Source: QQUD01 sp039029915
GTDB taxonomy: Bacteria > Chloroflexota > Anaerolineae > Promineifilales > Promineifilaceae
Reading direction: 5' to 3'
Assembly (NCBI GenBank): GCA_039029915.1
Contig: JBCCFD010000269.1
Coordinates: forward strand, 1-10,580
Length of the DNA stretch: 10,580 nt
The stretch's first letter is position 1. Each line of letters begins with the position of its first letter. Shown here in pieces: positions 6,557-10,580 of the stretch. The notes beneath the pieces were generated by a model. That model was given only the letters and a program-made list of their open reading frames with translations, was not told the origin of the DNA and ran no database searches. The position numbers were made by a program, and so were the translations under genes.

Positions 6557-6583
6557 GGCGGGTTGTGTTTAGTTGGCAACCGC
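6557..6583 (-). promoter_or_regulatory. Possible attenuator hairpin in the leader of the homocysteine methyltransferase gene
   Basis: Read on the minus strand, GCGGTTG (6583-6577) can pair with CAACCGC carrying one bulged base (6565-6558), with an 11-base loop, and the stem is followed closely by six T (6556-6551). It lies about 60 bases upstream of the methyltransferase ATG, so it would be transcribed before the gene. I recognise no SAM or S-adenosylhomocysteine riboswitch core. The stem is modest, so this is tentative. Confidence 0.25.
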
Positions 6584-6601
6584 GCGTTTCTAAGTTGCTT
6601 C

Positions 6602-6629
6602 TTGACCATTCTCCAAAAAATTCTATAAT
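6602..6629 (+). promoter_or_regulatory. Sigma70-type promoter of the IclR gene
   Basis: TTGACC (6602-6607) and a perfect TATAAT (6624-6629) are separated by 16 bases. Transcription would start near 6636 and give a leader of about 55 bases containing the palindrome at 6656-6680. A second, weaker candidate (TTGTCT 6641-6646, 17 bases, CATAAT 6664-6669) overlaps that palindrome. Confidence 0.65.
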
Positions 6630-6655
6630 CCTCAAAAAATTTGTCTTGCTATACG

Positions 6656-6680
6656 ATTTGTCTCATAATGTGAAACAAAT
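6656..6680. promoter_or_regulatory. 25-bp palindrome, candidate IclR operator
   Basis: ATTTGT (6656-6661) mirrors ACAAAT (6675-6680), and TCA (6663-6665) mirrors TGA (6671-6673) about the same centre (6668). Ten of twelve symmetric pairs match. It sits just upstream of the IclR start codon and downstream of, or overlapping, its promoter, in the region shared with the divergent gene. IclR-family proteins commonly repress their own gene from such sites. Binding is inferred. Confidence 0.6.
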
Positions 6681-6690
6681 TTAGAAGAAA

Positions 6691-7455
6691 ATGTCTGTCC
6701 AATCCTTAACGCGCGCTTTTGATATTTTAGAACTTATTGCCAATCGACCGGACGGTATTGGCGTGACAACCATTGCCGACGAGCTTGGTCTGCCAAAAAG
6801 CACCGTTTCCCGCCTGCTCCAAACGCTTGAAAATCGCAATATTGTGCAAAAACTTCCTAAATATGGCGGCTACCAAATTGGGCCCGAAATCGTGCAGCTT
6901 GCCGCAAAAAGCACGCCTCAGCAGCGGCTAGTCACCATGATACGGCCGTATTTGCAGCAGCTCACCGACGTCACCGGAGAATCAGCCCTGCTCGAACTGC
7001 AAGACGGTTGGTTTGTCCACTATCTGGCTCAAACGCAATCCAACCACGCCATTCGAGTTGATGATTGGGTCGGTCGCCGACATCCGCTGCACACCGTTAC
7101 ATCTGGCATATTATTCATGTCCACTTGGACCGATCGGGCCCTACAGCGTTACTTCAATCGAGAGCTAGAACAACCTACCGCTAAAACAATCACTCACTTA
7201 GAAGCTATGAAGCAGAAAATCTCCCAAGCAAATCAGCAGGGGTATGCCCTGTCGATTGACGCCTTCGCAGAGGGGTTTACCGGTTTGTCGGCCCCGATTT
7301 ATGACGCGGATGACAAGATTATGGCAGCCATCAATATTTCTGCCCCCACATTTCGCTTTCCACAGGCGAATGCTTTGGAGAGGGTGGTAGAGCGATTAAC
7401 GGCCGTAACAGAGTCCATTTCAACCCAGATCGTTCAGTCTGAACGATGGAAATAG
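6691..7455 (+). CDS. IclR-family transcriptional regulator
   Basis: The 254-residue protein has the standard two-domain layout. The N-terminal winged helix-turn-helix (about 3-62) includes SLTRAFDILELIA and the recognition region LPKSTVSRLLQTLE. The C-terminal effector-binding GAF-like domain (about 75-248) ends with the typical GLSAPIYDADDKIMAAINISAP (about 206-227). IclR proteins are dimers that sense a small metabolite and often control an adjacent catabolic gene. ATG at 6691 has only a weak purine-rich ribosome site (AGAAGAAA). The divergent methyltransferase gene and the downstream dehydrogenase are the obvious candidate targets, besides itself via the palindrome at 6656-6680. The effector is unknown. 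Confidence 0.93.
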   Translation: MSVQSLTRAFDILELIANRPDGIGVTTIADELGLPKSTVSRLLQTLENRNIVQKLPKYGGYQIGPEIVQLAAKSTPQQRLVTMIRPYLQQLTDVTGESALLELQDGWFVHYLAQTQSNHAIRVDDWVGRRHPLHTVTSGILFMSTWTDRALQRYFNRELEQPTAKTITHLEAMKQKISQANQQGYALSIDAFAEGFTGLSAPIYDADDKIMAAINISAPTFRFPQANALERVVERLTAVTESISTQIVQSERWK

Positions 7456-7554
7456 TGTTTGCCTAGGCCTTCAGCAAAGCAAGCTCAACGATAAGTTGTG
7501 CTTCTTCTGAGGGTGCTAGCGATAAAAATTCATTTAGAGAGAAGGATTCCCACT

Positions 7555-8484
7555 ATGAAATTAGGACTGATTGGCATTGGCGAGCTAGGTATCGCCGTCG
7601 CCCAAAATATGCTCAAGGCAGGACATGACCTCGTTGTATTTGATACCCGTTCTGAAGTTATTGAAGATTGCGTGGCTAGGGGCGCAACTGACGCCCGCAG
7701 TGCCGCTGATCTAGCCAGTCAGGTTGAAGTTGTGCTCACCGCCCTGCCTAATCCGCCCATCATTGAGGATGTGATGATTGGTAGCGGTGGTGTATTGGCG
7801 GCCATGCAGCCCGGCACAGCGTGGATTGATCACAGCACAACCGATCGTGAACTGCTCCAGAAAATTCAAAGCCTGGCTGCTGAAAAAAACATCGATGTGA
7901 TTGAAGCCCCGGTGACGGGGGGAATTCCGCTAGCCCACGACGGCTGTATTACCGTTTTGGCAGGCGCTTCAGACGAAGCGTTTGTCAAATATCATCACTT
8001 GCTCAATGTGACGGGCGATCCCGTTTTGCACATGGGGCCAGTTGGCAGTTCGTCTATTGCCAAACTTCTTACAAACATGCTGGCCTTTATCCATCTTTGG
8101 GCGCTCAATGAAGGATTAATGCTTGGGACAGCGGCTGGTTTGAACACAGGTGCCGTTTATGAAGCTATCAGAAATAGCTGCGGCAATAGCTTTGTGGCTG
8201 AAACGGAAGGGTTACCTATCATGACGGGCAGTTTTGACTATGGCTTCACGATGGAACTGGCGCATAAGGATATGAAGCTGACCGAAAAGATTGCTGATGA
8301 ATATGGCGTGCCGCTGCTGATGGGGGGGCTTGGCACCCAGATCCTTCAGCGGGGCATGGCGAAGTATGGCAAAAAAGCGTGGTCGACTGGAATCGGCCGT
8401 TTATTGGAAGATGAACTTGGCATCGACCTCCGCGCACCTGGGTACGAAACAGACACTCGCTGGGCGGAGTACGAGAAGAAATAG
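7555..8484 (+). CDS. Beta-hydroxyacid dehydrogenase (3-hydroxyisobutyrate dehydrogenase family)
   Basis: The 309-residue protein is an NAD(P)-dependent beta-hydroxyacid dehydrogenase. The dinucleotide-binding motif is GLIGIGELG (4-12), and acidic D30 ends strand 2 (VVFDTRS), favouring NAD, though R32 leaves NADP possible. The substrate-binding motif reads EAPVTGG (117-123, family DAPVSGG). The catalytic lysine is K170 with N174 (GSSSIAKLLTN). The family oxidises small 3-hydroxyacids (3-hydroxyisobutyrate, tartronate semialdehyde and others); the exact substrate cannot be assigned. ATG 7555 is chosen because GAAGGA (7541-7546) lies 8 bases upstream; an in-frame TTG at 7498 would add a tail unlike the family. 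It lies 99 bases after the IclR gene, possibly co-transcribed with it, and ends before a bidirectional terminator. Confidence 0.92.
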   Translation: MKLGLIGIGELGIAVAQNMLKAGHDLVVFDTRSEVIEDCVARGATDARSAADLASQVEVVLTALPNPPIIEDVMIGSGGVLAAMQPGTAWIDHSTTDRELLQKIQSLAAEKNIDVIEAPVTGGIPLAHDGCITVLAGASDEAFVKYHHLLNVTGDPVLHMGPVGSSSIAKLLTNMLAFIHLWALNEGLMLGTAAGLNTGAVYEAIRNSCGNSFVAETEGLPIMTGSFDYGFTMELAHKDMKLTEKIADEYGVPLLMGGLGTQILQRGMAKYGKKAWSTGIGRLLEDELGIDLRAPGYETDTRWAEYEKK

Positions 8485-8486
8485 GT

Positions 8487-8601
8487 GTTAGGGATTGAAG
8501 ATTAGGGATCAGGGATTAGTTAGTGGATGTATAAGGGTAATATTGGAAATATTCATATGACGAATATCATCAACATCAATCGCATTTTCCGATCCCCAAT
8601 C
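8487..8601. repeat. GGGATTAG-type repeat patch with inverted arm
   Basis: Just after the dehydrogenase stop, variants of TTAGGGATT recur three times (8489-8495, 8502-8509, 8511-8518), interspersed with GAAGATTAGGGATC. About 80 bases later GATCCCCAATC (8591-8601) is the near-perfect reverse complement (10 of 11) of GATTAGGGATC (8500-8510). I see no coding potential. It may be a small dispersed intergenic repeat or a decayed one. Confidence 0.45.
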
Positions 8602-8693
8602 CTATTACCTGTCGGATGGCGATCACGGATGCTCCTGAAGAGATGAGGTGCCTTATTGCATTCCAGGTGCGCATCAAGCCTAAACCAACAAAA

Positions 8694-8726
8694 AAAAGGT
8701 GATAAGCAAGCCACTTATCACCTTTT
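8694..8726. terminator. Strong bidirectional intrinsic terminator
   Basis: AAAAGGTGATAAG (8694-8706) pairs perfectly with CTTATCACCTTTT (8714-8726): 13 bp and a 7-base loop. T tracts follow on both strands (TTTT plus a T7 run shortly downstream on plus; eight bases of T on minus). It lies between two converging genes, the dehydrogenase (plus) and the VWA lipoprotein (minus), and can serve both. Confidence 0.9.
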
Positions 8727-8766
8727 ACTTTCTATTTTTTTACTGATTACCAGTTACGAAAACTAC

Positions 8767-10464
8767 CTACCCCGCTAACCGACGAATCAATTCTGCTAGC
8801 TCAACCACATCAGGGTGATTGGTTTGAGAAGCGAGCCGGTCAGCCCAGATGCGAAGGTCGCTATAGCTCATGCCATCAGCCCAGTAGCTTTCTCGAAGGA
8901 GTTCTGCGAACTGGCTAGCTACAACAGAGGTTTGGAAGTATGGGTCTGCAATATCAAAGGCGGTGGTTAAATCATCGGTGCCGAAGGTGCCGCTGATTTC
9001 TTGAACCTGACGAGTGTCAGGATTTTGCCAGCGCAAATTAACGGTAGCGATTCGACCTTGTGCTCCGGGCACAAACTGCACGGCGTAGATAGCAACGGCC
9101 GTATGTCCGGCGCCAAACTCAGCCGCATCAACGCTGTCGTTACGGAAATCATTGTCGGCAATGGCGCGGTTTTCATAGCCGATGAGACGATACTGCTGCA
9201 CCACGTTCGGGTCAAATTCAACTTGAATTTTAGCGTCCAAAGCTATGGTTTGTAATGTTGACATCATTTCTTCAACAAAGAGACGTTCCGCTTCATCCAA
9301 AGAGTCAATATAAGCGTAGGCACCATCCCCTTGGTCTGCTAGCTGTTCCATCATTACATCGTTAAAGTTGCCCAATCCAAAGCCGATGGTGGTGAGATGG
9401 ATGCCAGAGTCAGCAAAGCCGCGAATTTGAGCGACGATAGAGTCCGGACCCGTTGACCCAACATTAGCAACACCGTCAGAGGCAAGAATTACGCGATTGA
9501 TGCCACCTGATTTATAAGCCAAGTTTGCCATTTCGTAGCCGAGCAAGAGGCCAGCTTCCAAGTTGGTTGAACCTTCAGTTTGCAGGCTGTAAATGCCATT
9601 TAAGATGGTGTTTTTATCAGACCCACTGGTGGGCGAGAGCACCACTCGGGCATCAGATCCATAAACAACGATGGCAATGGTGTCATCAGGGCGCATTTGC
9701 TCAACGAGCAGCTCAAGCGATTGTTTTACCAAGCCCAAGCGGTTTTCAGCGGCCATGGAGCCAGATACATCGATGACAAAGGTTAATGCGGCGGCTGGAC
9801 GCACTTCTGCATCAACGTCGTATCCTTGAACACCGATGCGGATGAAGTGGGTGCCATCATTGTGGAATGGTGAAGGGGCACCGTCAGCATAAACTGCGAA
9901 ACCAGTTTCTGGCGGAGATTGATACCCTTGGTCAATGGCGTTAACAAACTCTTCAACCCGTATAGCTTCTGCTGGAGGACGCAAGCCGTCATTGATGTAG
10001 CGTCGGGCAATGGTGTAGGAGCCCGTATCCACGTCAAGGGAGAAGGTTGATAAACGATCAGCTTGGGTTGAGATAAATGGATTGACGCCATAATCTTCAA
10101 AGAAGGTGTTCGAAGGTGGCTGAGCTAAAGGCTCAGGGGTGGCTTGAGGTAAAGGGGCAACGGCAATTGGGGCCTCTTCAACTGCACTATCATCAGCCAT
10201 CTCTTCTTCCATCTCTTCATAATCTTCTTCCATCGCTTCATCAGCCGCTTCAGATTCAACGACGACAACTTCTTGGACGACTTCTTCTACAACTGTATTA
10301 ACGACAGTGACTTCAACGACTTCTCCCTCAACTTCAACGGTTTCTGTAACGACTCGTGTCACTTCAACTTCAATTGTTTCTGTGACAGGATCGGGACTGC
10401 ATCCGATGGCAACTATAAAAATGGTGAGAACGAGTAGAGTAAGGATAATAATTTGGCGTTTCAT
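8767..10464 (-). CDS. VWA-domain lipoprotein, YfbK-like
   Basis: The 565-residue protein begins with a lipoprotein signal (basic MKRQ, hydrophobic 5-20, lipobox AIGC with C22). A Val/Glu/Thr-rich stalk follows (about 27-70), then an acidic Glu/Asp/Met-rich stretch (71-97) and a Pro-rich linker (99-118). Next is an N-terminal VWA-associated domain (NPFISTQADRLSTFSLDVDTGSYTIARRYI, about 128-180) and a von Willebrand A domain (about 225-400) with an intact metal site: D232-x-S234-x-S236, T300 (GSTNLEAG) and D330 (ASDGVANVG). The last 165 residues match the conserved C-terminal domain of E. coli YfbK-type proteins (DUF3520 as I recall). It should be anchored on the outer face of the membrane and bind a protein ligand through a divalent metal. 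ATG follows AGGAGA (plus-strand 10472-10477). Confidence 0.92.
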   Translation of the reverse strand: MKRQIIILTLLVLTIFIVAIGCSPDPVTETIEVEVTRVVTETVEVEGEVVEVTVVNTVVEEVVQEVVVVESEAADEAMEEDYEEMEEEMADDSAVEEAPIAVAPLPQATPEPLAQPPSNTFFEDYGVNPFISTQADRLSTFSLDVDTGSYTIARRYINDGLRPPAEAIRVEEFVNAIDQGYQSPPETGFAVYADGAPSPFHNDGTHFIRIGVQGYDVDAEVRPAAALTFVIDVSGSMAAENRLGLVKQSLELLVEQMRPDDTIAIVVYGSDARVVLSPTSGSDKNTILNGIYSLQTEGSTNLEAGLLLGYEMANLAYKSGGINRVILASDGVANVGSTGPDSIVAQIRGFADSGIHLTTIGFGLGNFNDVMMEQLADQGDGAYAYIDSLDEAERLFVEEMMSTLQTIALDAKIQVEFDPNVVQQYRLIGYENRAIADNDFRNDSVDAAEFGAGHTAVAIYAVQFVPGAQGRIATVNLRWQNPDTRQVQEISGTFGTDDLTTAFDIADPYFQTSVVASQFAELLRESYWADGMSYSDLRIWADRLASQTNHPDVVELAELIRRLAG

Positions 10465-10580
10465 TTGATTGTCTCCTAGAAATCTTTTTTTGTTGGACTT
10501 ATCAAGACCGATCAGGTTTTCTGCGAAATAGGCAGGGTTAAAGATGCCAATGCAGATTGGTCTCGGTTTAAATGTTTTGG

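Noticed and set aside
6494..6690. SAM riboswitch before the homocysteine methyltransferase
   Set aside because: I could not find the conserved core of a known SAM or SAH riboswitch; only a modest terminator-like stem is present.
9001..10301. Several open frames on both strands within the VWA lipoprotein gene
   Set aside because: All are out-of-frame shadows; the lipoprotein frame has signal peptide, MIDAS motif and full domain structure.
1..10580. CRISPR array, tRNA, rRNA, transposase or phage genes
   Set aside because: No regularly spaced repeats, cloverleaf-like segments or mobile-element proteins were seen.

Overview
The window looks like chromosomal DNA from a Chloroflexota-type bacterium, possibly Anaerolineae-like. 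This is an inference. The main clue is the lipoprotein at the right end, whose Val/Glu/Thr stalk after the lipid-anchored cysteine (VEVTRVVTETVEVE and similar) is a style I associate with Chloroflexota surface lipoproteins. Base composition is moderate to AT-leaning. Genes are closely packed on both strands, Shine-Dalgarno sites are mostly AGGAG-like, and sigma70-type promoters can be read. I see no insertion sequence, phage gene, CRISPR array, tRNA or rRNA.

Left part (1-1797): two orphan response regulators, both on the plus strand. The first (177-884) is a receiver with an extra helical C-terminal half. It has a good extended -10 promoter and ends in a strong hairpin terminator. The second (1396-1797) is a stand-alone receiver behind a 410-bp leader region with three inverted repeats and a 15-codon upstream reading frame. 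That small frame has its own strong ribosome site, and its stop codon overlaps the GTG start of the regulator. No histidine kinase is present.

Middle (1783-4714): a zinc-ribbon SAM-dependent methyltransferase (minus) overlaps the second regulator tail to tail. Divergent from it is a two-gene plus-strand unit of a PaiB-like FMN-binding protein and an adenosine/adenine deaminase family protein whose catalytic motif is altered. A small unknown membrane protein follows on the minus strand.

Right-middle (4804-8484): a divergent cluster around an IclR-type regulator. To the left (minus) are a homocysteine S-methyltransferase family protein and, one base after its stop, an AadA-like nucleotidyltransferase. 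To the right (plus) are the IclR gene and a beta-hydroxyacid dehydrogenase. A near-perfect 25-bp palindrome between promoter and IclR start is a good operator candidate. The layout suggests one locally controlled metabolic locus, but the substrate cannot be read from the sequence.

Right end (8485-10580): a short GGGATTAG-type repeat patch, a strong bidirectional terminator, and a VWA-domain lipoprotein of the YfbK type on the minus strand.

The most striking signal is not a gene. The palindrome ACGGCCGT occurs ten times in 10.6 kb, against about 0.16 expected by chance. All ten copies lie inside genes, in all three codon phases, which points to a DNA-level highly iterated palindrome comparable in kind to cyanobacterial HIP1.
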